Source: Trichomonas vaginalis G3 (Eukaryota > Parabasalia > Trichomonadida > Trichomonadidae). Taken from it: a stretch of DNA of 64,000 bases. Location of the stretch: contig NC_067206.1 of NCBI RefSeq assembly GCF_026262505.1, positions 36,781,896 to 36,845,895 of the forward strand, given 5' to 3'. Under the pieces are notes generated by a model. The model did not search any database and was not told the DNA's origin. It saw only the letters and a list, made by a program, of their open reading frames with translations. Both the position numbers and the translations under genes were made by a program. Of this stretch, positions 20,841-31,934 are shown piece after piece (position 1 is the first letter of the stretch; every line of letters begins with the position of its first letter).

Positions 20841-21483
20841 ATATCTATTATTTTATTTGTTTGTTTCTATTTATTTTCATATAAAGATAAATTTTTATAA
20901 GTAATAATCTTATATTAAATTACTATAATTAGATACTATACATTCACTTTATTTTTCAGAAATGCTAAACTTAAAGGATATGTATTTTAATGATCATTAG
21001 AATGATCGAAAATTCGTCAATGGAATTTTGGATTCACATTGGATTCAAATAAATTATCATATACTTTTCAGAGGATCAAGTAAAAGCAAAGCTCTCTGAA
21101 AGTTTAAATCGTGTATAAGTCACTATAAACTGTCTAGAATGTGCTGCCTCAAAGATCAAATGTAAATGGATCGTCTTGAAGAGACACACATGCTCAAAAG
21201 AAATGATTATCATATAAATTTGTTGTTCCAGTTTGTTTCGTTTCTACAGCCATCACGATTACAACACAATCATGTGATTCTGTTAAAATTTTTTGTTCTG
21301 ATAAAAGCAAATAGAACAGATAAAATTACAATAACAATATGGAGATATCCAATATTAGTTTTCAAGTCTACCGTTTCCAATGATACCCAGGTCATTAATT
21401 TAAATGGAATCGTAGATCAGCAAATTTTGACGATAGGGGAGGTTTGGTAGTCGTCACGCCTTTAAATTTATAACTTTTTAATC
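20841..21483. other. Intergenic, no supported gene
   Basis: AT-rich spacer before the split ankyrin gene. A 94-codon frame at 21166-21450 has an ATG but no recognisable domain and unconvincing composition. Confidence 0.5.
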
Positions 21484-22299
21484 ATGAATGATTTGGATCT
21501 AGATCAATATGAAGACTTCATAGGACTTTATGAAAAACTCTTTCATTTAGATGCAAATGAATCAATGGAAGAGATTTTTAATTTGATAGAAAAAATTTTA
21601 ATATCCAAATATAAATTTCCTATTCAAGAACTCATTTCAAGCCTCATCATTGCAATTAAATATAATTATCGATCCATTGATCATTATTGCAAAATAATCA
21701 ATCAGATCTTAAACAAATATTCAAGATACAAATTTAACTATGAATCATTATTAAATCTTTATATGAATATATTTTTACGTTTCATTAAGATTGATAACAA
21801 ATACCAAATATGTCATATTCCAGCATCAAAGGAAAATAAATTGATGTGTATGATAATGTATGATCAAATTGATGAATTAAAAGAATTCGCTGTTCAAAAT
21901 TCATTAACTAATATTGATTTACAAATTCCAATGATGCGTATGTCTAATGGGAGATTTGAAAAGACATCCCTTATTGAAGCTTGTTGTTATTTTGGGTCTG
22001 CTAATATATTCTTTTTCCTTCAATCAAATTTATGCATTGAAGTAACAAAAAAATGCCTTCAATATTCATTCATCGGCGGAAATATTGATATTATCAATGA
22101 ATGCATGAAAACTAATCAACTTGATAAAGACTGCCTTTCGGATATTGTCGGATCTCATAATAATAAATATCTAGAATTTATTTTTGAAAGAGATTTATTT
22201 GAACCCAAAGACTTTAATTCCGAAACAATAATAAGTTCAAAAAATTTAAAAGCTGTCTTTCTTTTATACAAGAAAAGTAAAGGCTCGATAATGCCTTGG
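21484..22299 (+). pseudogene. DUF3447-type ankyrin gene, 5' part, interrupted by the Maverick
   Basis: 272 codons from the ATG to the end of the left target duplication. It contains the helical N-terminal half of the trichomonad ankyrin family, with hallmarks such as LIEACCYFGSANIFFFL and CLQYSFIGGNIDIINECM. Past this point the open frame runs only into the Maverick end (formal stop about 22377). The remaining part, starting at 45973, continues in the same reading frame once the element and one copy of the duplication are discounted. The gene was therefore probably functional when the insertion happened. A truncated protein of about 270 residues with an element-encoded tail could still be made. 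Confidence 0.85.
22295..22299 (+). repeat. Target-site duplication, left copy (CTTGG)
   Basis: CTTGG here and at 45968-45972 flank the Maverick directly. Five to six base pairs is the normal Maverick/Polinton duplication length. Confidence 0.85.
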
Positions 22300-22390
22300 A
22301 AAAAAAAAAAAAAAAAAAAAAAAAAAGGTAGTGGGGCTTCCAGGCACTTCGTGCCTTCTAGCCCTGAGGATGAATGAGTATAATGAAGTT
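22300..22390 (+). repeat. Maverick left terminal inverted repeat
   Basis: It begins with 27 A residues, then GGTAGTGGGGCTTCCAGG and a hairpin GGCAC-TTC-GTGCC, and ends near TATAATGAAGTT. It matches the right end in inverse. This is short for a Maverick repeat. A second, degenerate copy of the hairpin block follows at about 22,399-22,465. Confidence 0.9.
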
Positions 22391-22439
22391 TTTTTTTCTT
22401 GGGGGATGGCTTCCAGGCACTTCGTGCCTTCTAGCCCCC

Positions 22440-23575
22440 GAAGATGTTTAGTATAAATGAAGTCTTTACAAAGTCTTTACGAAGAAATCTCAACAAAGTC
22501 TTTACGATGAAATCTTGACAAAGTCTTTACGAAGAAGTCTTAACAAAACATTTACGAAGAAGTCTTAACAAAACATTTACGAAGAAGTCTTAACAAAGTC
22601 TTTACGAAGAAGTCTTAACAAAACATAGACAAGAAAGTTCATGAGTGTAAATGACCCAAAAATAATGTTTATGTTAGAATGTTAGATCTAACATGTTTTC
22701 TAACATGTTTTCTAACATGGTCTAAAACTCTTGAATTTTCATGAAATTTACACCAAAAATATACTACTAGGGTCATTTACGAAGAAATCTCAACAAAACA
22801 TAGACAAGAAAGTTCATGAGAAATTAGATGAAGAAGTCTTAACAAAGTCTTTACGAAGAAGTCTTTACAAAGTCTTTACGAAGAAGTCTTTACAAAGTCT
22901 TTACGAAGAAGTCTTAACAAAACATTTACGAAGAAATCTCAACAAAGTCTTTACGATGAAATCTTGACAAAGTCTTTACGAAGAAATCTCAACAAAGTCT
23001 TTACGAAGAAGTCTTAACAAAGTCTTTACGAAGAAGTCTTAACAAAACATAGACAAGAAAGTTCATGAGTGTAAATGACCCAAAAATAATGTTTATGTTA
23101 GAATGTTAAATCTAACACCTTTTCTAACATGTTTTCTAACATGGTCTAAAACTCTTGAATTTTCATGAAATTTACACCAAAAATATACTACTAGGGTCAT
23201 TTACGATGAAATCTCAACAAAACATTTACGAAGAAATCTTAACAAAGTCTTTACGAAGAAATCTTAACAAAACATAGACAAGAAAGTTCATGAGAAATTA
23301 GATGAAGAAGTCTTAACAAAGTCTTTACGAAGAAATTCATGAGTTTTCTACGATGTTAGAAAACATGTTAGAAAAGGTGTTAGATTTAACATTCTAACAT
23401 AAACATTATTTTTTGGTCATTTACGAAGAAGTCTCAACAAAGTCTTTACGAAGAAGTCATAACAAAACATAGACAAGAAAGTTCATGAGAAATTAGATGA
23501 AGAAGTCTTTACAAAACATAGACAAGAAAGTCTTTACGAAGAAGTCACAACAAAACATCTGTCAAAAACCGCTTT
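22440..23575. repeat. Left-end repeat array of the Maverick
   Basis: Dozens of short direct repeats built on GAAGTCTTTACGAAGAAGTC and AACAAAACATAGACAAGAAAG. They are interspersed with a larger unit that carries a GTTAGA palindrome and the phrase GGTCATTTACGAAG. A stretch reading IDKKVHEKLDEE recurs and is identical over about 37 bases to part of the KilA-N gene at 37,360-38,022. An open frame at 22,731-22,967 is a product of these repeats. Possible roles are replication origin or recombination substrate; both are inference. Confidence 0.85.
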
Positions 23576-23590
23576 TTAACTTCACTTAAA

Positions 23591-25029
23591 ATGCCACGTA
23601 AGCTACGTAAGAATATACGTAAGAGGAAGAGAGCATTGAAACATCCAATAGTAAAACTGACACCACAACAACAGTTGCAACAACAAATTATGAATGACCC
23701 CACTATGTTGCAACAAATGTCAAGCAATCCTATGCTTTTAAACCGAGTTGTTGGTGCACAGAGTGGAGGTTTAAGAGCGGCACTTTTAGCGAAAATGGCA
23801 GGCTATGGTGGAGCTGCAGACGGAACAGCCTATAACCCTCAAAGTCAAATGAATTTGAGTTCACTCAAAAATCAAATAACAGATGTCAAAAAGTCAAACA
23901 TAGAACATACAGAAGCAAATAAGTGAAAACGAAAAGAAACTAGAATATGACAGACACACAAAGAAACTCAATGAGTTAAACGTAGAGAAAAAGAAGAAAG
24001 AAGAACAACTGAAAGAACTAAGTACAGAGGAATATGCGAAAAAAGTGTCAGAAAAAGCAGCAGAAGTAGCAAAAATGGAACAAGATGTTATAAATTTGAA
24101 AAACCATACTACTCAATATAAAGTACTGAAAGATGAAGAGATAAAACAAAAAGCCCTGAAGACATATATGGATAGCGATGAGTATAAAAAAGAAGTTGAA
24201 GCAAATGTAAAGGCAGAAAAACTTTTTACAGTTGCAAAACCAAACCGTAACAGTATGAAAACTTAGCACAAGAAGTAAAATAACGACGCGGCTATGCAAA
24301 AGGCAATGAAAAGCTCAGAATATATAAAAGCTAACAATGACTGGTTAGATGCCCAAGCCAACGCTAAAGCAGCCAGCTTATAGGGTCAATAAGGACAAAA
24401 ATACAAGCGGATGAAGACAGTTCAAATGAAGCTTTAACGAAATGCTGACTTAAGAACGCTTTCGAAGCTCTTCATAGTAAGGTGAAACAAGTGAACGACT
24501 TCTCATCTGGAAAGAAACTGAAGTCTGAAGGTTTCGACAAAGAGTTAAAGAAGTAGCACAAAATATGACGAAAATAACAGATGCAGCAACGAGACAGGCA
24601 GTTCAAAGTGCCTATGACGCCGTTAGAGCAACTGTTGTGAAAAGTCAAGAAAAAGAGTTACAACAGACCAAAACAGACCTAGTAAATGCTTTCTTAAAAA
24701 CGAAAAGTCAGGTAGGACATTACGCTGCAGATGGAACATATGTGCCAGCTGGTGGAACTTATATACCAGCTGGTGGAACTTATATACTAGCTAGTGGAAC
24801 TTATATACCACCAAACCTCCAAGAGAAGCACCTGCACCAGGACTACCTAAAACATTTACATCGTCACATGGACACAGACATAGGCATGCACCAAAACCAA
24901 CAGTTCAAAACACTGCACCACAACAACAGTTCAAAACACTGCACAGCAACCAACAGTTCAAAACACTGCACCACAACCAACAGTTCAAAACACTGCACCA
25001 CAACAACCACAAACAGAGCAAGGACATAA
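23591..25029 (+). pseudogene. Maverick: broken hydrophilic structural-type gene region
   Basis: First gene region after the array. It opens with a very basic segment (MPRKLRKNIRKRKR) and a Gln/Pro-rich stretch, suggestive of a DNA- or core-binding virion protein. Later parts are charged and helical. It contains two runs of short tandem repeats: GCTGGTGGAACTTATATA-like units near 24.74-24.81 kb and CAACAGTTCAAAACACTG units near 24.90-25.01 kb. The region is a fossil with about five breaks. Function is not recognised beyond composition. Confidence 0.6.
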
Positions 25030-25066
25030 AAGAAGTAGAGAACAAGGAAACCAAGAATTCTTAAAA

Positions 25067-26728
25067 ATGCTTAAAGAAGAGTGTGGTTTCCCAGATACTA
25101 TTGACTTTAGTGACAGATATAAAGAAGCTATTGGAAAGTTCAAGGATGGAAATACTGACCCGAACCTATTTAGCTTTATGGCTCAGCACCAAAACGGATA
25201 TAATTTCAAACCTGGAAAATACAAGCTCGCTAAGGGATATGATTTAATAGCATATCATCCAAATGACATGAACGAATTTACTCCGAGATATTTGATGTCA
25301 GAGCTAAATGACAATACAACTTTCGTCATGAAACGCGTAAAAAATAGAGACGGAACGAAAGAACAAAAGCTTATGAATGCGGATGACGTAGATAGGGAAA
25401 TTGTTAAAAACGGTCTCGGAATATATGAAATGCCAGCAGATGAGGTACAAGAAACTCCACAGGAAGAAGTTCAGATACAACCAGACATGGAAGAAATAGT
25501 TCAGCAACAACAGCTAGAAGAGCCTGAAGGAAACGAACAAGTCACTCCTTTGGAAACTAACTTCACAGAACTAGATGAAGATTTGGAACAGCCGAAAAAT
25601 CTTGACCCTCAACAAGTGTATGCGGAGAATATGGAATATTTCCAAGAGTCTAAAAAAAATTCGGCTGACATAGTAGAAGAATATCGAAAAATGTTTGCCG
25701 ACATACAAAAGACTCCAACACCAGATGAAAATATTCAGCATAGAATGAAAGTACTGAAAGAAAATGTACACAAATACAACAACCCTTTTTACTTACGAGC
25801 ATTTAACGTTCAATCTTCGGATGAACTCGGTGAAGATAAAAGGTTAAATTTCAAGAAAACATATAGAAATGAAACATTGTTTAAAGTTCATTCAGAACCT
25901 AACCAAGATGGAAACAAACCTACTTTTGTTTCTGCAGACGATGGAACTACAATGAGATGGGGTCATAAAGCTAATCCGGATAGGTGGTTCATAAACTTAC
26001 AACCACAATTCCAAGAAGTTGTAGACGCAATGGAAGTGAATGGTGAACCAGATATAGCTGGTATTTTCAGCGCGGCTTTAATGCCATTGAAAGATATGAA
26101 ACATGCAGATATTTTGGACCAGTATGAAATGAACATGGCTGATGGAAATATAACACCTGACGTTCTAAAACATTTATCTCAAAGAACTACACAGAACCAT
26201 AGAGATGGTATATTTGGTGAAGAGTTTAGAAAGAAAGTTAGGGAGGGAGAAGGAAGAGAACCTATTGTACATGACCTTGCAAACGAAAGTTTACAAAATG
26301 TCATAAAAACTTACTTTGCAGACAATGAACCGAGAAGGGATGAATATTTAAGAAAACTCAAATGGACAGTACCAAATGAAATGTTAGTATTGAAAAACAT
26401 GTTCCTTGACAAAATAAAACCAACTACAGAAATAAACGACGCAAGACTGAAAGATTGGGTAGAAGCTTTCCCATTCACAAAAGATATAGTTGGTAACATG
26501 GAAAGAAAACCAGAATGGCTACAAAAACATATATTTGGAAACGAGCTTATTCCATATGGACAGGCACTGTTTGAAGCGCTTGAACCGGAAACTCAGGAAA
26601 GAGTCATGCAAACAATACGCGAAGACTCAAATACAGACTATGACAAACTCTTTCTAGGATATAGGTTACCTGAGATGGGCGACCAGAGCCAAAAGGCAAA
26701 AGGACATGGAAAATTTGCAACATACTAG
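25067..26728 (+). CDS. Maverick: 553-codon open frame, putative virion-associated protein
   Basis: A long open frame directly following the broken basic region and preceding the capsid-like region. It is hydrophilic and acidic, with a Gln/Glu-rich segment around residues 140-190 and a mostly helical second half. I see no enzymatic motif, signal or membrane segment. The position beside the capsid-like genes suggests a structural role; this is inference. Whether it is a separate gene or the end of a longer one is unclear. Confidence 0.6.
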   Translation: MLKEECGFPDTIDFSDRYKEAIGKFKDGNTDPNLFSFMAQHQNGYNFKPGKYKLAKGYDLIAYHPNDMNEFTPRYLMSELNDNTTFVMKRVKNRDGTKEQKLMNADDVDREIVKNGLGIYEMPADEVQETPQEEVQIQPDMEEIVQQQQLEEPEGNEQVTPLETNFTELDEDLEQPKNLDPQQVYAENMEYFQESKKNSADIVEEYRKMFADIQKTPTPDENIQHRMKVLKENVHKYNNPFYLRAFNVQSSDELGEDKRLNFKKTYRNETLFKVHSEPNQDGNKPTFVSADDGTTMRWGHKANPDRWFINLQPQFQEVVDAMEVNGEPDIAGIFSAALMPLKDMKHADILDQYEMNMADGNITPDVLKHLSQRTTQNHRDGIFGEEFRKKVREGEGREPIVHDLANESLQNVIKTYFADNEPRRDEYLRKLKWTVPNEMLVLKNMFLDKIKPTTEINDARLKDWVEAFPFTKDIVGNMERKPEWLQKHIFGNELIPYGQALFEALEPETQERVMQTIREDSNTDYDKLFLGYRLPEMGDQSQKAKGHGKFATY

Positions 26729-26882
26729 ATGAACATAATGCAAAGATGCAACAACTTCAAGCAGAGGGCAATGAAGGAAAAAGAAGAGTTAAAAACTCAG
26801 TCAGGAAGAAAGTAAAGCTTGGTCGGAGTGGGTTCTATTATGACATATAAATCCAACTATTCTATATTTTTACTCATATGAA

Positions 26883-28445
26883 ATGTACGCCGCTCAGAAT
26901 ATAACGCCAACAGTTTTGGGATGCTATGAATGGAAATGTTTTCCGAATGGTATAACGAATGCGACAATGCCATTAGAAGGTCAGAAATAGTTCCTGGAAC
27001 TTACGAATATACAACTGCTGTTTCTTATGGAAACGTAGGTGAGTTTGGAGAAGGTTCTTCAACAACAGTAGATATTGCTTGCGACAGGTTTCATATTAAT
27101 TTCTATTGACAACTCTTTCTTATACGTGGAACAAGACATTGAAATAAAACCTTCTGCCAAGTTGTCTGACAGAAAGGTTGCAATGGAATTTTCTATGTCG
27201 GATACCAATATGCTCCAGAAGTTTTCATGGGATATAAGATATATTCTAACTCTGACTTAGTTCAAACAGTAACATGGGCAAACTATGAATGGTTCGCTTG
27301 AGAAACTCAGTACAACCACAAGCTAGAGAACAAACAGACCAGTATGCAACTATTGAGAAAATAAGAAGACTTGACCCTAACGTTCCAGGAGTTTATGTTA
27401 ACCTTTCTGGACAAACTGCAGCAGCAGTAACCAAAGTAAAACTAAACTTAGAGTTCCTTTGTCATCTTTCCTCATCTTCAGGTTTTTAAGATACTTGCCA
27501 AACTGGGCAGGAAAAATTTCTATCGAACTTACTCCAAGCAAAAATAACTTAGTCATTGCACCAACACAAGACCCATTCACTCTTACAGAAGTAGTGGGAA
27601 CAAATAAAATGTCATTCGCCGACTTTTGCAAAAACAAAGTTGACTTAGACTTTGGTTTCTCAAACCTCAACACTGAAGTAAACTATTATTTCAATGCTGC
27701 TGGAGATGCTTGGGACCCAGTTAAGTTCACATGCGAAAAATTTGAATGCAAGAGAATAGAAAGCAGACTTGCAGTCTATATGTTGGACCCAGATATTTCA
27801 AATGCTTTAGCTGCCAAATATATTGCAGTTCCACTTATGTTCCCTATACACCAAATATCTGTCAAAGACTTTGCAGGTGAAGTTGGAAACCAAAGTGCTG
27901 ACCCAGTGCAAGAACAGATATTGCCTTAACAACTGCAATGAAACATGGCAGATACTATGTTTGTACTGTTCAGACGAACATAAATGACTATTCTTGCTTC
28001 TACAACCCTGGTATTAAATACCATATAAACATAGATGGCAAATATTATCCAAGAGAAGAATATTCTACAGTTGAGGATATGAGGTCATACAACTTGACAT
28101 TAGATGCTATGAACTTTAACAACAACTTCAAACAACCATTAACCCTGAAATGCAAAGTTCTATTATGCCATATGTGAAAGTATGGACCATACAGGAGCTC
28201 AAAACACTCAATATACAAATGGAGACCGTTCAAACTTTTGGCTTGGCATTCCATTTGCTGACTCAGAAGACTTTATGGGTGGTATTTCAACTGTTGGTAC
28301 AGTTCAAATACAATATACTGGTGACAGAGACGGTCCAAATGAATTGAAAGCAAAGAAGTTTACAAAACCAATAGCACTTTTCACGGAAGATGCTCTTTTG
28401 AAGATTCGTTCGATGAAACCTGCTGGGCTCCTCAGATTGGCATAA
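26883..28445 (+). pseudogene. Maverick: broken major-capsid-like gene
   Basis: A region of about 520 codons carrying beta-strand-rich sequence. Short phrases such as FRFLRYLPNWAGKISIELTP recall the double jelly-roll major capsid proteins of Polintons and polinton-like viruses. Length and location, upstream of a smaller beta-rich gene and of the packaging ATPase, fit that role. It is a fossil with about five breaks. The assignment is by pattern, not by alignment. Confidence 0.6.
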
Positions 28446-28514
28446 CGACAGCTTCCATCGAGCAGATTTTGGCAGCAGGTCAGTAAGTTGTGTTCTTGAA
28501 CTGACTTCTCTCCG

Positions 28515-28802
28515 TCAAATATTGAACAGTACGCCAGTTTTGATATAATATTGTATTATAAACTTACCTTTAGAAATATCGGTCAGTTTTGTTGTTATAT
28601 TTTTGTCTGCTTCAAGAACTTTCACCATCTCGGTTATACCAACTTTCTTTGCTTTATGAAAATATTTTGGTTCAGCAAAGACTGCTATTCTATAACATTT
28701 TCCATTGTTTGTGTAAAGAACTACTCTGTCAATGAACTTGTATTGTTTGTGTGTGTAAACTTTGTTTTGCTTCAATTCGAAGAGATACTCAAATACGTCC
28801 AT
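28515..28802 (-). CDS. Maverick: small hypothetical protein (95 aa)
   Basis: The only minus-strand gene among the capsid-side genes. The 95-residue frame starts MDVFEYLFELKQNKVYTHK and is basic with mixed strands and helices; I do not recognise it. It is divergent from the gene at 28,821, with an 18-bp spacer carrying the element's TTTTA box on both strands. The frame looks whole. Confidence 0.6.
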   Translation of the reverse strand: MDVFEYLFELKQNKVYTHKQYKFIDRVVLYTNNGKCYRIAVFAEPKYFHKAKKVGITEMVKVLEADKNITTKLTDISKGKFIIQYYIKTGVLFNI

Positions 28803-28820
28803 CTTTTTATTCTAAGTAAA

Positions 28821-29288
28821 ATGTCATTTCCGAAAAATAGAAGCGTAGTGTTTTCAAAAGGTTTAATGGCGGTGGCAGATGTGAAGTTAAATTCACCAAC
28901 TCAAAACAAACAGTCAAAGTGTTGTTGTCAATGTCAAAGAAAGAGATGTTGAAGTGGGGAAACCATACGAAGACGAGATGTGATTATAACAATTGTTCCT
29001 GTGAAAGAACAACCAACATATCCTGAAGTTAGCAGAGACTTAAGTTCTGTTGCAGATATTCGAAACGACTACCAACAACTTAAAGACAAACTTAAAACTC
29101 AGGAGAAGATTTGTCAAGCTTTGGGTATAATGTTAAACTTGGTCGAACACAACCCTGTAAAAGTGAACTCATATGTCATCGCACCTCATGAAATTTTGAA
29201 AGAACTATTGAAACTTTTGACAGAGGCAGACGATATAAACATCAAAGAAATAGAGCCCGACATTGCTTGCTGTTGGTGTTTCATATAA
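28821..29288 (+). pseudogene. Maverick: broken small gene
   Basis: The region starts with MSFPKNRSVVFSKGLMAVAD after a TTTTTATTCTAAGTAAA leader. Its second part is helical and leucine-rich. About one break. Function not recognised; it lies between the capsid-like gene and the minor-capsid-like gene. Confidence 0.5.
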
Positions 29289-29411
29289 TGTCATTGACAA
29301 GATATACGTTATGAAAGGAGGTGAAACGTTGAACTTAAAATATAGTTTCCCAGACGTCATAAAAAATATTTGACGACCACAACATTTCATTAAAATTTAG
29401 TTGCTAAGTAA

Positions 29412-30199
29412 ATGGCAGAAGACATAGTGGTTTATACTATTACGACTAAAAACCCTGAGTCATATAATTCTATAACAACAAACTTACAAAGTCCTCAAGG
29501 ACGATATTGTAAAACTGACTTAAACACGATGACGACTAAAGCCTGTTTTGCTCTTTTGACACCAGAAGACTTTGTTGTTGTGAATGGTAAAAAATACTTC
29601 TTTGAAGATACTTACTCAGATATACCACCAACAGGTTTTGTTGACTTATTTAATACTTTAAGGACGGATGTAACATGTGCTGCAACTAGAGCAGGTTTCA
29701 TTATGTTTGGATGTCCGACTGAGTTTAGTATAAACGATATGAGCTATAATACAAAACTTATATCTGGTTTTTACTACCAACAGTTTCCTATAACAGGAAA
29801 AGTGTCATACAAGGTTTGTCTGTTCCATTGACTTTAAGTACACCTATTTTATATATTGTTTCAAACTTAGGTTCAAAGTGCTATTCGAATGTCGACAGAA
29901 ACTACTATGACCAAAAGATACTTATGCGTATAAACAATACTTTCTCTGCTGGTTTGCCTATTGTTCATTCGAATGCAGAATTTTCAGCTTTAGTAAACTC
30001 AAACACTTTAGCAAACATAAACTTAACCTTAGTTGACGCAAACTTTGTTCCTGTAAAACTTTTATGTCCTATGTATTTGTCAATGACGGCAGAAAGTTTC
30101 GAATTGGAAGATGCAACCGGTGAAAGTATTGTACTACAAGAACAACTTCAACAACAAATAGCTCAAGAACAACAAATGCAACAACAAGCTCAAGAATAA
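29412..30199 (+). pseudogene. Maverick: broken minor-capsid-like gene
   Basis: About 260 codons, rich in beta strands and threonine, ending in a Gln-rich tail (QQQAQE). Size and position fit the single jelly-roll minor capsid (penton) protein of Polintons, but no diagnostic motif is visible, so this is inference from context. About one break. Confidence 0.5.
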
Positions 30200-30204
30200 A
30201 AAAA

Positions 30205-30227
30205 TATTTTTTTTTATTTTTATAAAA
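30205..30227 (+). promoter_or_regulatory. Maverick promoter-like box before the helicase gene
   Basis: TTTTTATTTTTATAAAA runs directly into the ATG. The same string precedes the minus-strand ATG at 39,912. It exemplifies the TTTTA(T/C) box shared by most element genes. Confidence 0.55.
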
Positions 30228-31463
30228 ATGTACAGAATAGATGTTTCAGATTTTTATGACTTCCAAGCGTTCAGAAATATGTGTCCATTTAGAGACTATA
30301 ACAAAGCAGTCGAGAATTTGAAACGTTTAGTCATTTATGTCGACTCTGCCCCAGAATGTTATGTTATGAAAGAATGGGATGTTGTCTTTAACAAACCAAG
30401 AGCAACAATAGTTTCAGAACAAGAATGTAGACAGAAACTTAAGAAAATAAAAGTCGTACAGGTTGGCATGAAGATGTTAGATGCTTGGGATATCTTATTG
30501 TCAAAGTTAGAAGATTTTTCAGTTCGTGGTATAAAGTTCTATACACCATCTCCAAACTTCTATTCTATCTTCACTGGATATAAATACGAACAAGTAGAAT
30601 GGAAAGAAAATGTTATAGAAGCTTGGTTAGACCATGTCAAAGAAATTATATGCAATGGAAACGAAAGAGTCTATGAGTATATCTTATGTTGGTTTGCAAA
30701 CATCTTACAACATCCAAGTGCTAAAAATGAAACTGCTCTCATTATAATTGGAAAACAAGGAACTGGTAAGAACACTTTCTTTACAGATATCTTATGCAAA
30801 CTGTTAGAGGGCTATTCGAACCCTAATATGACAAACTTAGAAAACATCTGCGGTAAATTTAACTCTTCAATAGAGAATATGAAACTTATAGTATGTAACG
30901 AACTTCAAAGTATAGATACAACAAAAGTTTTGAACTCAGATGCTTTGAAGAGTCTTATAACAGACAAAGTTGGAGTTGTTGAAAGAAAGTATAAAGACCA
31001 AAGAGTTTGTGAGAATGTTGCAAACTTCATTATGGTTTCAAACAATGCTGTTCCGATGAAGTTAGAAAGTTCTGACAGAAGATATGTAGTTGTCAGAACG
31101 TCAGAAGCTCATATGCAAGATACAGAATATTTTGACGACTTAGCAGAAACTTTGACACCTAACTTTTACAACCACTTGTTCTCATATTTTATGACATTAG
31201 ATATTTCTAAGTTCAATCCAAGACAAATTCCATATACCGAAGAGAGACAAACATTGTTAGAAGCAAACAAGAGTGTATATGAACTGTTTATAGATGAGAC
31301 TAACTTTGAGTGTTTAGATGAAAGGTCATTGTACGATTCATATAAACAATATTGTCAAGAATATGGTTATATGGCAGCGTCTAAACGAACATTCTTGGCA
31401 AATGTCAAAAATCTTTTAGATGTTCAGAACGGCGTATATACAAAGAAAAATTTTTCTGAGTAA
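30228..31463 (+). CDS. Maverick: D5/SF3-like primase-helicase
   Basis: 411 residues, looks whole. Walker A is IIIGKQGTGKNTFF (about residues 172-185), followed by a region with IVCNELQSID as Walker B-like and by NFIMVSNNAVP and SSDRRYVVVRT as the sensor and arginine-finger region. This order is typical of the poxvirus-D5/phage superfamily 3 helicases. The N-terminal 160 residues are shorter than in primase-helicase fusions, so it may be helicase only. It should unwind element DNA during replication. A TTTTTAT box abuts the ATG. Confidence 0.85.
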   Translation: MYRIDVSDFYDFQAFRNMCPFRDYNKAVENLKRLVIYVDSAPECYVMKEWDVVFNKPRATIVSEQECRQKLKKIKVVQVGMKMLDAWDILLSKLEDFSVRGIKFYTPSPNFYSIFTGYKYEQVEWKENVIEAWLDHVKEIICNGNERVYEYILCWFANILQHPSAKNETALIIIGKQGTGKNTFFTDILCKLLEGYSNPNMTNLENICGKFNSSIENMKLIVCNELQSIDTTKVLNSDALKSLITDKVGVVERKYKDQRVCENVANFIMVSNNAVPMKLESSDRRYVVVRTSEAHMQDTEYFDDLAETLTPNFYNHLFSYFMTLDISKFNPRQIPYTEERQTLLEANKSVYELFIDETNFECLDERSLYDSYKQYCQEYGYMAASKRTFLANVKNLLDVQNGVYTKKNFSE

Positions 31464-31498
31464 ATTTAAAAAAAATATTTTTTTATCCGATAGAAAAG

Positions 31499-31918
31499 AT
31501 GGCAAAATATATTTCAGTCAACAAGTACATGACAGAAGTCAAAGAAGAACTAGACCCATTCGCATATTTGAATGTTTACTTCTACCATTTTGAAAAGTCT
31601 TCATTTGACAAAGTTTGGAACATCGAACCCGTTAAGTTTGCTATTGTGACTAAAAATGGTGCGAAATTTGAAGACTTAGACATAGAAGGTTTGTTAGCAG
31701 TCAAAGAAAATTTTGACAGAAGGTTCTCAAACCTTAAAGAAGGCAAAGCATACAAACTTGTTATACCTTATGAACCAAAGAAAGCAGACGACTATGAATA
31801 TTATGAGTCTAAGATAGTTGAAGTTCAAGGTAAATTAGGTAAAAAGATTTTAGAGTCTAAGCCAGTGTTTGCTCCTAAAGAGGAAGAGAACATTGACATT
31901 GACCCAGAAATGTTCTAA
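31499..31918 (+). CDS. Maverick: hypothetical protein (139 aa)
   Basis: Small acidic protein between helicase and ATPase on the same strand, with a TTTTTTTATCCG box before the ATG that is also found before the KilA-N gene ending at 34,705. Strand-rich N-terminus (YLNVYFYHFEKSSFD) and acidic tail. A replication accessory role, for example an SSB-like protein, is conceivable, but no motif supports it. Looks whole. Confidence 0.65.
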   Translation: MAKYISVNKYMTEVKEELDPFAYLNVYFYHFEKSSFDKVWNIEPVKFAIVTKNGAKFEDLDIEGLLAVKENFDRRFSNLKEGKAYKLVIPYEPKKADDYEYYESKIVEVQGKLGKKILESKPVFAPKEEENIDIDPEMF

Positions 31919-31934
31919 AAATAAAATTTTATTT

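Noticed and set aside
21166-21450. 94-codon frame before the split ankyrin gene
   Set aside because: No recognisable domain, no initiator and atypical composition.
22300-22326. Poly-A as a LINE or retrogene tail
   Set aside because: The opposite end has the inverse T-run within a terminal inverted repeat and the duplication is 5 bp; it is the Maverick end.
22731-22967. 78-codon frame in the left Maverick array
   Set aside because: It is made of the tandem repeats and a copied KilA-N phrase; no leader box and no independent domain.
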